In this document: in pieces, positions 53,201 through 61,866 of the stretch
How positions within the stretch are numbered: the stretch's first letter is position 1
Layout: each line of letters begins with the position of its first letter
From: JAMWDF01 sp964645405
GTDB taxonomy: Bacteria > Ratteibacteria > UBA8468 > B48-G9 > DSTR01
Assembly (NCBI GenBank): GCA_964645405.1
Contig: CAZYCA010000035.1
Coordinates: 1-64,000, forward strand
Length of the DNA stretch: 64,000 bases
Direction: 5' to 3'
Position numbers and translations under genes: made by a program
Notes under the pieces: model-generated
Told to the model about the DNA's origin: nothing
The model's database searches: none
The model's input: only the letters and a program-made list of their open reading frames with translations

Positions 53201-54819
53201 GTGCCAGAGGGTTTGACTTTGAATCTTTTGCTGAACCGGAGAAAACACTGGTAAGACGCCGCTTCAACGAGTTTTTGCTTAAAAAATATAAGACCAGGGA
53301 AAAACTGGCGCAAGCCTGGTCCCTGGAACCTTTGCAACCGGAAGAGGATCCGGAGAAGGGAAACATCCATTTTCCCCCTCAGTTTAAAACAGTGGCTAAA
53401 TCTCCCAACTTTTTTCATCAGTGGAAGGCAGAAGAAAGGATTGCCAGTCCAAGGGTTTCTGATGCCCTGGAGTGGTGCTGGACAGAAATTTATACCTTCA
53501 TTAAAACCATGTATGACTACCTTCGTTCTCTGGGTGTGAAATGCCCGATTTCCTGGTGCGGTTTCAGTACCTATGAGATACAGATGACAAATCTTCATCC
53601 CTACCTGCAAATCTGTGATTCTTTAGGTGGTAGTGCTTATGGTTGTGAGACCAACTTCCGTTCTCTGGAAAGATGGTACAAGTTTGGTGCCTTCAACCAT
53701 TTCTGGGGCAAATCCAGCCATATCAGGGAATGGAGTTCCTGGAACAGAGGTGCAGATGTAGCTTATTCTGCCAATGGTCTTGTAGCTGCCGGTCTTTTTG
53801 GACTGGCTTACGGATTGGACCACTGGAGTCATCACAAATTAGGTTATGGTGCTTATCCCAGTTTGCACCAGGAAGCAGTTACCTCTATTAACCCGGATAC
53901 AGACCAGCGCCGGGCACCTTTTTCCTTCATTGCCTGGGCTTTCCAGAGAGCAAAAATTCCTGTGGACCCACCCAGAATTCTGATAGGTGTGCCAAAGGCA
54001 GAAGCCTGTTATGGGGGATTGAACAGTCCCTGTGATACCCAGCCCTTGAAAGGCGGCTACTCATTTCTTTATGACCAGGTGCGGATGGACTACTACCTGT
54101 TTGATGAAGTCTATGATGGACCAGAAGATATAGTTGTTTTTCATGAAGGGAGAAGTCCGACTGGAGATTATCGTAAAGCCTGCCATGCTATTTTATGGAG
54201 TCATGGGAAAACAGATTCCACCGGGCGTAACCAGAAGCTCAGAGAAGATTGGTTCAGACTGCACGGGATAGAGTTCCAGGAAGGGGAACGCTGGAAAAAA
54301 ACAGAGAAAATTCTTGCTTTTAACTGTGATTTGGTGGATGAAGAACAACTGAACCAGGTTCTCTACGATACCTTGACTGAATGGGGCGTGAAACTACCTT
54401 TTTCCCGGGACCAGATTCATAAACTTTATGCCACTCTGGACCGCTCCATAGAAGTCGATGTCCAGCTGGGCAGGATGAAAATTGACCGGGATGATTTTCA
54501 GGGCTGGCTGGGACAGAATCCGGGAAAGGATACATGTACATCTTTGCTTTCTGTTCTCAGTCCGGATTCTCAGATACAGGTTCTGGTTATTCCCTTTGAT
54601 ACAGGAAGTTTCCGTTCTGCGAGAAAAATTGCTCTCTGGAGTCGGACAGATGCTACAGTAACTTTAGAATTATCCTTTTCCCGGCAGCCAGAAATCTGGG
54701 CAGTAAACTGGCTGGGTTTTCGCAAGTACCGTATTTATCCTTTAGCCTGGAGTAAAAATTCAATAACCATCCCTTACGAAAAAGACTTTGATATCCACTT
54801 CTACGAAATCCTGAAGTAA
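50182..54819 (+). CDS. Very large secreted multidomain protein with clan GH-A-like glycosidase barrel
   Basis: 1545 residues if started at ATG 50182, 50 bases inside the kinase gene. A GTG at 50203 is possible too; the hydrophobic signal segment (about 25-46, GFWIVFPLFFLDIFSPPVFS) comes after either. N-terminal carbohydrate-binding-like domain (NLLVNGNFNRAVGG...), then a discoidin/F5-8C-like domain (about 285-400), further beta domains, and from about 850 a TIM barrel with FYVWGGHWNHVP, VEIANE (acid/base candidate Glu1002) and SHIREWSS (nucleophile candidate Glu1183), as in cellulase-like GH-A families. A C-terminal beta domain ends the chain. No family can be fixed by eye. The next genes suggest glycan breakdown. 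Confidence 0.78.
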   Translation: MLRKYHGVSNPSAKSTDCFLCKKIASGFWIVFPLFFLDIFSPPVFSESPLYQYWPSQEPVNLLVNGNFNRAVGGCPFAWKLEGNGNPYLFNRGAYHAAGVQVTDSSSPGARLVSQTIPVKDASGNWVLSGLFSGGPGQQDEVVPVDEQRKGAGVIEVRCYDSAGKRLPVATRFTFQGRRQGMHRYRELNEGRIFRRFQLPPETASVEVAWGLEKAVGRVTADDLMFYRDTYLPRTSLPVARYLPHHSGKWINCDSSESILTDGVRDPGPEGDINPVLAGVEKYPFNRNWLQSFPSGVTFDLGSLYAVDGLEITLAVSVPDVVDTREERFEPSCLHLSFSEDGVSFGQEINLLYRPELMQAESLITLPYTGFRRLGRYIRLRDSVVLSEVRFSGEKSSVLAGYRPLVTLVNRQLRYGLELELAACEDTSLFSRIPGGNIYRIDTRRSAEIILSSPHGTVKDTVYFDDFQPGKIMRRACLPVSLLPVKYGADLKVIYQEKVEVWDSPTTHSHKEERSLPVLSVTRALPDLPELEKINQQLDAWGKRLVQSGSKERKSLAVLARAQLAPQLKLLGVETEQIKEFFASTKKQVTSGPSLLPEKEFLTPDGKYLFRVSRKAPDCFLIHKYEVATGRFISGEGHRGNYLTPGDVLFQQPTFSIEKRVLTEQETWEEAQGKTSGWEKVRNLQLEKGTRAVYRISFELPEEGTWTLAYKTLPEFLESKMVFQKRQLPVSFKGGQNVLQLPDCRKGRNELLIYSDASSFKPSAESKPFTTSFHHFFLLKTSLPVIPFSNNQCFYQGAGRFTIIYDGQPVTVEVPEAGKFQTAAIQFSSLLKPTRTTGIITSSKEGEYVDRKNQRFYVWGGHWNHVPSKETVDLAVRLLPTMGVNGIRQIYGSESEADQATGTWKPEALDNVFYQVAKFGEAGIYLDICLHSYGWYTDPDGAFYMLENGQHPRGRPVSRLWNPDYLKAQQNYARQLLATVNPYTGRKLVDDPTLIAVEIANEDYGLGARGFDFESFAEPEKTLVRRRFNEFLLKKYKTREKLAQAWSLEPLQPEEDPEKGNIHFPPQFKTVAKSPNFFHQWKAEERIASPRVSDALEWCWTEIYTFIKTMYDYLRSLGVKCPISWCGFSTYEIQMTNLHPYLQICDSLGGSAYGCETNFRSLERWYKFGAFNHFWGKSSHIREWSSWNRGADVAYSANGLVAAGLFGLAYGLDHWSHHKLGYGAYPSLHQEAVTSINPDTDQRRAPFSFIAWAFQRAKIPVDPPRILIGVPKAEACYGGLNSPCDTQPLKGGYSFLYDQVRMDYYLFDEVYDGPEDIVVFHEGRSPTGDYRKACHAILWSHGKTDSTGRNQKLREDWFRLHGIEFQEGERWKKTEKILAFNCDLVDEEQLNQVLYDTLTEWGVKLPFSRDQIHKLYATLDRSIEVDVQLGRMKIDRDDFQGWLGQNPGKDTCTSLLSVLSPDSQIQVLVIPFDTGSFRSARKIALWSRTDATVTLELSFSRQPEIWAVNWLGFRKYRIYPLAWSKNSITIPYEKDFDIHFYEILK

Positions 54820-54856
54820 AAAACCTGTCAAGGCCCGTCCTCTACATCCGTTGTTG

Positions 54857-54885
54857 TTGTGTAGTCAGGAAGTTAGGATTAAAAT
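54857..54885 (+). promoter_or_regulatory. Predicted promoter of the nitrilase-Gfo/Idh pair
   Basis: TTGTGT (54857-54862), 17 bases, TAAAAT (54880-54885). The ATG at 54896 is ten bases past the -10, so the leader would be only about four bases. No Shine-Dalgarno is present before the ATG. The remaining 35 bases after the glycosidase stop hold no clear terminator. Confidence 0.4.
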
Positions 54886-54895
54886 TTAACAACTT

Positions 54896-55663
54896 ATGAA
54901 ACTAAGAATTGGTCAAATAAAGGTGCTACCGGAAAAAGGTAAAGTCCGGGATAACTTCTACCTTTTGATGGAAATTCTACAAACACAGAAAGAACCTTTT
55001 GATGTGGTAATCACGCCGGAGTGTTTCCTGGACGGTTACATTGCCACAGAAAAAGAAGTTACTGGAAAAGATCTTTTTTCCTACGCTCTTGACACCAAAA
55101 ATTCACCTTATGTTGAAGAGATAACAAAATCCGTAAAAAGAAAAAATTGCTGGTTAATCCTGGGTTGCATACGGTTGCAGAAGAAAAAGGTTTATAACAG
55201 TGCCCTGGTGTTCAACCGTTCCGGCAATCTGGTCGGCTGGTATGATAAGATTTACTGCCAGACCCATGACAGAAAGTTTTCTCCTGGCAACAGGCTCCCT
55301 GTTTTTTCTTCGGATTTTGGTTCTTTCGGGGTAATGATCTGTGCTGACCGCCGCTGGCCTGAAACAGTGAGATGTCTGGCTCTGAAAGGTGCCAGGATTA
55401 TTTTTAATCCTTCCTTTGGTATGCATGATGAAAGGAACCTGACAATGATGCGTACCCGTTCTTATGAAAGTGAGATTTTTATTGTCTTTACCCATCCCCG
55501 GCAGTCTCTGATAACCGGTCCTGAAGGGGAGGTTATCACCAACGAGAAGCATAAAAGTAGAAAATTGGTGGTGACAGAAATTAATCTTGACCGGGTGGAC
55601 AAAGTCCGGTCAGGTGAATGTTCCCACCTGCGTGATTTAAGGAAGGATGTTTATCAATGGTGA
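54896..55663 (+). CDS. Carbon-nitrogen hydrolase (nitrilase superfamily)
   Basis: 255 residues, the usual length. The Glu-Lys-Cys triad is in place: Glu42 in VITPECFLDGY, Lys in GWYDKIYCQTHD (near 116), and Cys in GVMICADRRWPE (near 149). Such enzymes cleave amides or N-carbamoyl compounds. Subfamily and substrate are not evident; genes around it deal with sugars, so amide-bearing glycans such as N-acetylated or amidated uronic acids are a guess only. The end overlaps no gene, and the following Gfo/Idh gene starts 14 bases after its stop. Confidence 0.9.
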   Translation: MKLRIGQIKVLPEKGKVRDNFYLLMEILQTQKEPFDVVITPECFLDGYIATEKEVTGKDLFSYALDTKNSPYVEEITKSVKRKNCWLILGCIRLQKKKVYNSALVFNRSGNLVGWYDKIYCQTHDRKFSPGNRLPVFSSDFGSFGVMICADRRWPETVRCLALKGARIIFNPSFGMHDERNLTMMRTRSYESEIFIVFTHPRQSLITGPEGEVITNEKHKSRKLVVTEINLDRVDKVRSGECSHLRDLRKDVYQW

Positions 55664-55677
55664 AAGAAAGGAGAAAC

Positions 55678-56658
55678 ATGGTTAATATCGGTTTGGTAGG
55701 TTGCGGTGGTATAGGCAGGCATCACTTGCGGATGTTGAAGAATGTTAAAGGGGCTAAAGTTATAGCAGCAGCTGACCCGCTGGAAGAGGCACTGGCTGCA
55801 GTGAAGAAAGATTTCGGGATAGAACGTACTTTTCAGGATTACCGGCAACTGCTAAAAATCCCGGAAATTGACGGCATTATCTGCGGTACTCCCACTCACC
55901 TTCATGCTCAGATAGTCATGGATGCTGCCCGGGCAGGAAAACATGTTTTCTGTGAGAAGCCGATGGCAAGAACCCTTGCTGAGGCAGATTGCATGATAGA
56001 AGTCTGCCAGAAATTCGGAGTAAAGTTGCAGATTGGTTTTGTCCGTCGTTTTGATGAAGAATGGTTGAAGTTCAAAGAACTGGTTAGTTCTGGGATTATT
56101 GGACACCCGGTTGTCTGGAGGCAGCTGGCAGTTGGTTCAGGGCCGAAAGCTGAATGGTACTATGACTGGGAGAAAGGTGGGGGTCCTTTTCTGGATGGTG
56201 CTGTTCACACTTATGATTTTGCTGTTTACACTTTTGGTGAGCCAGTGAAAATTAAAAGCTCCCTTCTTAAGTTTAAAAAATTTACCGCACCGGATACCGG
56301 TTCAGTGGATGTAACCTTTTGCACAGGCGATTGTCTCTACCTTTTCTGGTCCTGGGGATTACCGGCTGGTGTTTCCGCTGGTTATACCATGGATGCGGCA
56401 GGCCCGGAAGGGGTGCTTGTTTTTGGCACCTACCAGGAGAAAAAACCACGCTGGTTTACTCTGAGGAAAGAGGGCGGGAAGGAGAAGAAAATCGGCAGGC
56501 ATTCTTCCGGAAGTTTAGGCAAAGCTTTTGTGGCTCAGCTGCAGCATTTTACGGATTGTATCCGTGAGAACAAAAAACCTCTGGTGGACGGAGCGGAAGG
56601 TCGTAAATCACTGAAGATTGCTGTGGAAGTTCTCCGGCAGTGGAAGAAACAACAGTAA
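55678..56658 (+). CDS. Gfo/Idh/MocA-family oxidoreductase
   Basis: 326 residues from the ATG at 55678, which has AAGGAG in front; codons further upstream lie in the nitrilase gene. VNIGLVGCGGIGRHHLRML is the NAD(P) site, HVFCEKPMARTLAEAD the catalytic EKP, and GGGPFLDGAVHTYDFAVYTFG holds the conserved active-site residues Asp and His. The substrate is a sugar or cyclitol in most relatives. It differs in detail from the Gfo/Idh protein at 36 kb, so the two likely serve different pathways. The gene ends 18 bases before the convergent esterase stop. Confidence 0.9.
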   Translation: MVNIGLVGCGGIGRHHLRMLKNVKGAKVIAAADPLEEALAAVKKDFGIERTFQDYRQLLKIPEIDGIICGTPTHLHAQIVMDAARAGKHVFCEKPMARTLAEADCMIEVCQKFGVKLQIGFVRRFDEEWLKFKELVSSGIIGHPVVWRQLAVGSGPKAEWYYDWEKGGGPFLDGAVHTYDFAVYTFGEPVKIKSSLLKFKKFTAPDTGSVDVTFCTGDCLYLFWSWGLPAGVSAGYTMDAAGPEGVLVFGTYQEKKPRWFTLRKEGGKEKKIGRHSSGSLGKAFVAQLQHFTDCIRENKKPLVDGAEGRKSLKIAVEVLRQWKKQQ

Positions 56659-56676
56659 CTCTGCAGGGAAAAATCT

Positions 56677-57408
56677 TCAGGTACCTGGCAGGTGCTGGGC
56701 GTGAAACCGCAGAGAATCCTGAATATGAATATCCCAGTAAGCCCAGTCATGCCCGCCGGGAAATTCTTCATAGATATGGGGTCTTTTTAATTTTTTTAGA
56801 TGCTCATGGAAACGGCGGTTTTGCTCCAGAAGAACATCCTCTGTCCCGCAGTCAAACCGGACTGCAGGCCAGATATTAGTTTTTTCTGCAAGAAAAAACA
56901 AATCATTTTCTTGTTTGACAGGTTGACCGAAGATGCGGTTAAACTCCCGGCCGGGAAGCCCCTGGAGCCACTGGACAACATCAGTTAAAGAAGAATGGGC
57001 GGAGACCGAACCAAAAAGATGTGGATACTTGATAGCCAGTTTCAGGCTGCCATAACCACCCATAGAGTTACCGGAAAGTCCTCTTCCAGAAGAAGATTTA
57101 ACTGTGGGAAAAATCCTGTCCACAAACTCCACCACCTCCAGCATATGGTCCTCATACCGATGTAAACCATCCACGCTGTTGGTGTAGAAAAAACGACCGG
57201 TATCTGGCATGACCAGCAGGAAATCATACTCTGTGGCATACCTTTCTACGCTTGTCCGGCGCAACCAGATAGTATAGTCATCAGAAAGTCCGTGAAGAAG
57301 GTAAATAGTCCGGAAGTTCTTCTGCCCGGCTTTTTCAGGTAATACCACGTACATACCAACCTGTTTCTGGAGGACTTCAGACCGCAAGTGAATATCTAAA
57401 AGTGCCAT
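56677..57408 (-). CDS. Esterase D / tributyrin esterase-type alpha/beta hydrolase
   Basis: 243 residues. Serine esterase of the esterase D family (feruloyl, acetyl or S-formylglutathione ester hydrolysis). Nucleophile motif GLSGNSMGGYG gives Ser115; the acid is probably in FDCGTEDVL and the His in FPGGHDWAYW. The oxyanion stretch YLLHGLSDD is near 36-44. No signal peptide, so it is cytoplasmic. AAGGGGA precedes the ATG, which lies 32 bases inside the upstream gene. Relatives in sugar operons remove acetyl or feruloyl groups from imported oligosaccharides; that is my best guess. Confidence 0.9.
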   Translation of the reverse strand: MALLDIHLRSEVLQKQVGMYVVLPEKAGQKNFRTIYLLHGLSDDYTIWLRRTSVERYATEYDFLLVMPDTGRFFYTNSVDGLHRYEDHMLEVVEFVDRIFPTVKSSSGRGLSGNSMGGYGSLKLAIKYPHLFGSVSAHSSLTDVVQWLQGLPGREFNRIFGQPVKQENDLFFLAEKTNIWPAVRFDCGTEDVLLEQNRRFHEHLKKLKRPHIYEEFPGGHDWAYWDIHIQDSLRFHAQHLPGT

Positions 57409-59299
57409 TGTTTCCCCTTTTGCAATCAGGTTTCACCTGGTTTTTCCACTGGTAAGAAGTTTTCTTGTTGTGGGAGATAATCACCGGCAAATCAGTATAC
57501 TTCAGGATTCCGGGAATAACAAGATTGATGTTGAACCAGAACCAGCCACTCTCAAAAAGTTCCTGGTAACTGGAAGGTATTTTTTCTACCAGGCACTTTC
57601 CCACCCGGGGAAGATGCGCAGAAAGAAGAATTAAGCTGACTGCTGGCCAGCCACGACCTGAAAAGTTCAACGGTCGCTCTGTAATTTTCAGAGAAACAAG
57701 AAGGGAATAAATCTCTTCCATCGCCAGTCCCACCGGACAAACACCAGCCATGAAGGCATCACAGGCATGGTAGACATCAGGGGAGTAATAGCGCCAGCTA
57801 CGTTTCAGGAACTCTCCCTGCCGGCAGGGTTTCAGGTTTGTCCTCAAACGACCACAGTTGAAAACATCAAGGAGTAAAACCCAGCTATTTTCTTTCTTCA
57901 ATCTTTTTGCCATCCTTTTTGCCCAGACAGAATCCATGCCTTTTTCATCAACTATCAGAGCTATTGTTTTTCTTCCTCTGCCTTTCCAGATTTTGACCGG
58001 CACCTCATACCCGGGAGAAAAAATCAGACGGAAGTTGCCCTGTTTTATCCTGTTGAGTTTTCCCGTATTATCAAGGATTTCACAGCTTTTTCCCTGGAAA
58101 GAATCCTGCAAAAAGGGAATTTTTTTAAGGGAAGAAACACCTTTCCATGTGCGGCAATTATTCTTTATAACCTGGCGGCAGAAACTGATAATTCCCTTTT
58201 CTCTCAGGTTGATTTTTGACTGCTCCTGTTTAATCTGGCTGACAAATTCAGAATAACCAGACCAGTCTTCAACGATGGCAGATGAAGCCGGGCTAAGATG
58301 TCTGATAAACCAGGAAAGGGTTAGTTCTCTTTCTGTGCGTCTCATATGGTGGTCCGGACCAGCAGAGGTGATTTCAATGTTTTCCGGAAATCCTAACTTT
58401 TCATAAATCGGGGCAAGTTTCTGGTAAACATCAAACTGGTCCGGGTATCCAAACTCTGCAACGATTCTTACTGGCCTGGGAGCAAAAAGTAATGTCATCT
58501 CATGGTGGTCCATACCTTCCTTCCAGCAATGAAAGAAACACTGTTCCATATCACGTACCTGAAGTTGCTGAAATGCCCCGCGCCGGGTAGAAGTAGCCTG
58601 TGAGGGAACTGCTACCTTTATTCTGGTATCAGCACCCATGGCTAAATATGTTTGCAATCCTCCGCCTGATTGCCCGGCAAAACCAATTCTGCTGGTATCC
58701 ACGTTCTGCTGCTGAAGCAGGAAACTCACTGCTGTGATACAATCACAGACAAAAAAGTGTGCCAGCTGATACCCGGCAAGAGAACTCAGCACTCCGAGAT
58801 GTTGATGCTGGTTACACGGTGACCAGTAAACTGGATGGTCAGAAGGTAAAAAGACTTCCCGGCGGCATCCCTGTCCTGGCGGGTCAAAAGCAAAGACCAG
58901 AAATCCACACCTGGCAGCCTGCAAAGAGAATTGAAGATAAAACTCGTTGAAGGAAGCCTCTTCACTGTGACCGGATGCCCAGACAATCCCCGGTAGTTTC
59001 CCCTTGATCTTTTGATGCCGGAAAAGCAAGCCTGAGATGAGGTAGCCCTTTTCTGATTCTAAAATCACCCGGGAAACAGAGATGTCCTGGTAGAAAAACT
59101 TTTTCCCGGAATGAAAACGAATAATTTTTGTAGTATCAGGCAGTGGTCCAAAAACCTGGCAAAACTTTTTTCTCAACCCTTCCTGGTATGCAAGGATATC
59201 TTCTTTTGTCTTCAACCTAAAGATTCTTCTGTCTGCTGCTTTCCAGCCAGCCAATCCTACCTGCCTTAAACGCAGGTAAGGTAAGGGTAAATTTTTCAT
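57377..59299 (-). CDS. Acetyl xylan esterase-like alpha/beta hydrolase with a second, degenerate hydrolase-like half
   Basis: 640 residues, about twice the usual size. The first half (to about 350) is an alpha/beta hydrolase: GIVWASGHSEEAS, FDPPGQG, nucleophile GFAGQSGGGLQTY (Ser211), and the late His in AGPDHHMRRTE near 320. The second half repeats the order of secondary structure (KTIALIVDEKG, SWVLLLDVFNCG, then NFSGRGWPAVSLILLSAHL) but its elbow reads SGRGWP with no usable GxSxG. No signal peptide. It overlaps the GH42-like gene by 4 bases and the esterase by 32, so the three form one operon. Likely deacetylation of oligosaccharides. Confidence 0.8.
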   Translation of the reverse strand: MKNLPLPYLRLRQVGLAGWKAADRRIFRLKTKEDILAYQEGLRKKFCQVFGPLPDTTKIIRFHSGKKFFYQDISVSRVILESEKGYLISGLLFRHQKIKGKLPGIVWASGHSEEASFNEFYLQFSLQAARCGFLVFAFDPPGQGCRREVFLPSDHPVYWSPCNQHQHLGVLSSLAGYQLAHFFVCDCITAVSFLLQQQNVDTSRIGFAGQSGGGLQTYLAMGADTRIKVAVPSQATSTRRGAFQQLQVRDMEQCFFHCWKEGMDHHEMTLLFAPRPVRIVAEFGYPDQFDVYQKLAPIYEKLGFPENIEITSAGPDHHMRRTERELTLSWFIRHLSPASSAIVEDWSGYSEFVSQIKQEQSKINLREKGIISFCRQVIKNNCRTWKGVSSLKKIPFLQDSFQGKSCEILDNTGKLNRIKQGNFRLIFSPGYEVPVKIWKGRGRKTIALIVDEKGMDSVWAKRMAKRLKKENSWVLLLDVFNCGRLRTNLKPCRQGEFLKRSWRYYSPDVYHACDAFMAGVCPVGLAMEEIYSLLVSLKITERPLNFSGRGWPAVSLILLSAHLPRVGKCLVEKIPSSYQELFESGWFWFNINLVIPGILKYTDLPVIISHNKKTSYQWKNQVKPDCKRGNNGTFRYSLAV

Positions 59300-61518
59300 T
59301 TTTTTGTCCTGTTTCCCCCAAGGATAATGAGGATACGTACTTCAAGAGGTTTAAGTGTCAGAACCAGTTTCCCGTCAGTCTTGATTAGTTTATCGCCAGA
59401 TAAATTCTGGACCTTTGCCTGGCAGGGTATCTCAATTTCTTCCGTAATTTTTCCCTTACCCGGATTGGTGAAAATCCAGGCTTCAGCATCTTTACCTGCA
59501 CGTCGCCGTCGCACCAGCCTTCCGGAATAATCTGGTTTTACTCCACACTGGCTTAAAATGGAAAGAAGTGCCCTGACGTTTTCCTTCTTCCGGTAAGCCA
59601 TGACCCCGTAGCTGGCTAAAGTTCCCAGCAACCAGGCAGTCCCCTTTTTGTATCTGGCAACTGTACCGGCTATTTTATCTCCGTATTTCAGACACGGCTG
59701 GGATTTCTGGCAGGAAAAAGTTTCCAGGAAGAAATAAGGCATGAGTTTTTCACCGTTAAGAACACCTGTTCCAGCAAGCCAGACAGGGGAAACATACTCC
59801 CCCCAGGTTCTTTCTAAAAAAGACCACCGTTTTTCTCCCTGCGGTTCTGCTACCAGAATCAGCTTTTCGTGTTTTACCCCGAAGAGTTTACTGGCACATG
59901 GTGAGATTTCTCCCCGGGGACAGAAACCGTACTGGTTAATTCTTCCCGGACATGGTCCGCTGATAAGGTGTCCTCCCTGGTTGACATAAGCCATAAGAAT
60001 TTCAGCTGTTTCTTCAGAAAGGAAAAGAGGAAAGGGCAGAATTAGAACCTGATACCGGGAAAGTTTTTCTCTGTTGTGCTGAAGGCTGACAAAGTCAGCC
60101 AGGATATTGTTTTCCCAGAATAGACGGTGCCAGGTTCTGATACTGTAAACAAGATGGTTTTCCGCCTTTTCCAGAAGGCGGCAGCCCTGGTAATTAAGTT
60201 CATCTATCAAAATCCCCACCGGTGCTGAAGGAAGATTTGGCTGCGAGAATAGTTCCGCGAATCTGTTCAATGCTGCAGCAATCCTTCCGGCTTCCTGAAA
60301 GCGGGCAGTAATATCTCCTGTGCTGTCCAGGAGACTGAAACCATTGATTTCCGGTGGTAAAATTTCAGCCCTGGTTACCCAGAAACAGATACCGGTAAGA
60401 TTACTACCCAGGCAGGAAAAAATCCATCTGCGGATATCTTCTGGTGAAGGGACGCGTCCAGGGTGTAATCCTGTGGCTACTGGTCCTCCCTGAAATTCCG
60501 CTGCCCAGACTGGTTGACCTTCCTCCTGGCAGGAGCGCAGATAGTCAAACTTGAGAACACAGTTGTCATACATTTCCGAAACAAGGGAATAATGCTTGTT
60601 CCGTTTACCATTTTCTCCTGAGCAATCATCATCCCAGGGGTATCCCATAGCCCAGGCGGGATAATTGGAACAACCAAGGAAATCCTGACATCTGGCGTAT
60701 GTCCAGTCTGCAGTAGAACCGATTAGGGGGGCACCCTTATGAGCGAAAACCGGTCTTTTCAGCGGGTCTGCTTTCTTGATAATTTCACATCGTCTCTGGA
60801 GACACCTGGCAATCTGCACGTTGTCCATAAAGTAGTTCCATTCCAGAGTCTGAATTTCAAAATAATTGCGGATATGCCGGCTGGGAGTAATATAACGCCA
60901 GTCAGGATAGCGTGTCTTCCAGCAGCGGTTAAGATTTTCGAGATTTTGGTACTTTTCCTGAAGATACCTGCGGAAAAAATTCAGGGTATAAGGACAGTAG
61001 CAGACAGATTGTCCGGTGATTCCTTCAGCCCAGTATCCTATTTCCTGCCAGGTGTTCCAGATAACAATGTTTTCATATCCAGCTAAGACTGAGACCAGTT
61101 TAGTAAGAAAACGATTTTCTGCTTCTATCACACCGGGATGGTCAGGGCAGGGACCAGGTTTACCATCTGCGGGCAGAGTAGAATTGGCAACGTAACTGAT
61201 AGGCAGTCCATTTCTTCCAACCATTCTGGCATCAGGGTACTTTTCAAAAAGCCAGAAGGGAGCCTGCTGTAAAGTAAGTCCAAGGTAAACACCCAGATTT
61301 AATTTTCTGGCATAGTCAACCAGTTCTTCCAGGACAGCAAAGTCATAATTGTTTTCTTCCGGCTCGTCCATCATCCAGTGTTCCTGAATCTTAATTAGAT
61401 TGAAGCCATGTCTTTTCAGATTTTCCATATCCTGTTTCACTTCTTTCATCTCCGGCATTGGTTGCCGGCAAAGATGGGAGCCAAAAGGAAAAACCCGTCT
61501 GCTTATTTTTGCCTTCAT
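59296..61518 (-). CDS. GH42-like beta-galactosidase-type glycosidase
   Basis: 740 residues from the ATG at 61518; an earlier ATG at 61551 lies inside the predicted -10. No signal peptide. TIM barrel in the N-terminal 390 residues: RHGFNLIKIQEHWMMDEPEE, VIWNTWQEIGYW with acid/base candidate Glu159, and GQPVWAAEFQGG with nucleophile candidate Glu341. GH42 enzymes usually have Asn before the acid/base; here it is Gln158. A glutamine amidotransferase-like middle domain (ILPFPLFLSEETAEILMAYVNQGGHLISGP) and a C-terminal beta domain follow, as in GH42. The gene at the right edge is a relative. The sugar is unproven: galactose or arabinose are typical. Confidence 0.85.
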   Translation of the reverse strand: MKAKISRRVFPFGSHLCRQPMPEMKEVKQDMENLKRHGFNLIKIQEHWMMDEPEENNYDFAVLEELVDYARKLNLGVYLGLTLQQAPFWLFEKYPDARMVGRNGLPISYVANSTLPADGKPGPCPDHPGVIEAENRFLTKLVSVLAGYENIVIWNTWQEIGYWAEGITGQSVCYCPYTLNFFRRYLQEKYQNLENLNRCWKTRYPDWRYITPSRHIRNYFEIQTLEWNYFMDNVQIARCLQRRCEIIKKADPLKRPVFAHKGAPLIGSTADWTYARCQDFLGCSNYPAWAMGYPWDDDCSGENGKRNKHYSLVSEMYDNCVLKFDYLRSCQEEGQPVWAAEFQGGPVATGLHPGRVPSPEDIRRWIFSCLGSNLTGICFWVTRAEILPPEINGFSLLDSTGDITARFQEAGRIAAALNRFAELFSQPNLPSAPVGILIDELNYQGCRLLEKAENHLVYSIRTWHRLFWENNILADFVSLQHNREKLSRYQVLILPFPLFLSEETAEILMAYVNQGGHLISGPCPGRINQYGFCPRGEISPCASKLFGVKHEKLILVAEPQGEKRWSFLERTWGEYVSPVWLAGTGVLNGEKLMPYFFLETFSCQKSQPCLKYGDKIAGTVARYKKGTAWLLGTLASYGVMAYRKKENVRALLSILSQCGVKPDYSGRLVRRRRAGKDAEAWIFTNPGKGKITEEIEIPCQAKVQNLSGDKLIKTDGKLVLTLKPLEVRILIILGGNRTKK

Positions 61519-61549
61519 GTTTTCTTCTTTTTCTTCACCAGATACTAAC

Positions 61550-61555
61550 ATTATA
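61550..61555 (-). promoter_or_regulatory. -10 element for the GH42-like operon
   Basis: Minus strand TATAAT at 61555-61550 preceded by TG. No good -35 is seen at 17-18 bases (TTTTAA). RNA would start near 61543, giving a leader of about 25 bases with a purine-rich GAAGAAAAAGAAG before the ATG at 61518. Confidence 0.4.
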
Positions 61556-61866
61556 CATGCTTTGCCTGTCAGTTAAAAAAGTTATCGGTGGAAAGATAAA
61601 CCGTCTTAATCATTCCGGCAAGCATAAATCTGAAACTTTTTCTTTTTCCTTTTCTTCTCATCTCCCCTATCCGGGAAAAATGCTCTGTCAAAAACTCCGG
61701 TTACTATTTTTACCCTCTCCTTAAAAGAAAGTTCGGGTAAGAGTATCACCACTTCCCCCTCAATATGGGGAGGAAAGTTCTTATTTCTCTTAGTACCTGA
61801 CCGGGAAATTTTTCATCCTTTACTTGCCGTTACTGGAAAAGAAGGAAGCAAAAGCATGAAACAACC
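61556..61866. other. Divergent intergenic region without genes
   Basis: About 310 bases between the GH42-like operon promoter and the kinase control region. I find no coding frame with protein-like content. A short hairpin (TCCCC / GGGGA around an 8-base loop, near 61758-61775) has no T-run. The rest is rich in pyrimidine tracts on the plus strand. Confidence 0.5.

Noticed and set aside
61519..61551. Eleven extra residues on the GH42-like protein from the ATG at 61551
   Set aside because: That ATG lies within the predicted TATAAT -10, so it would not be on the transcript.
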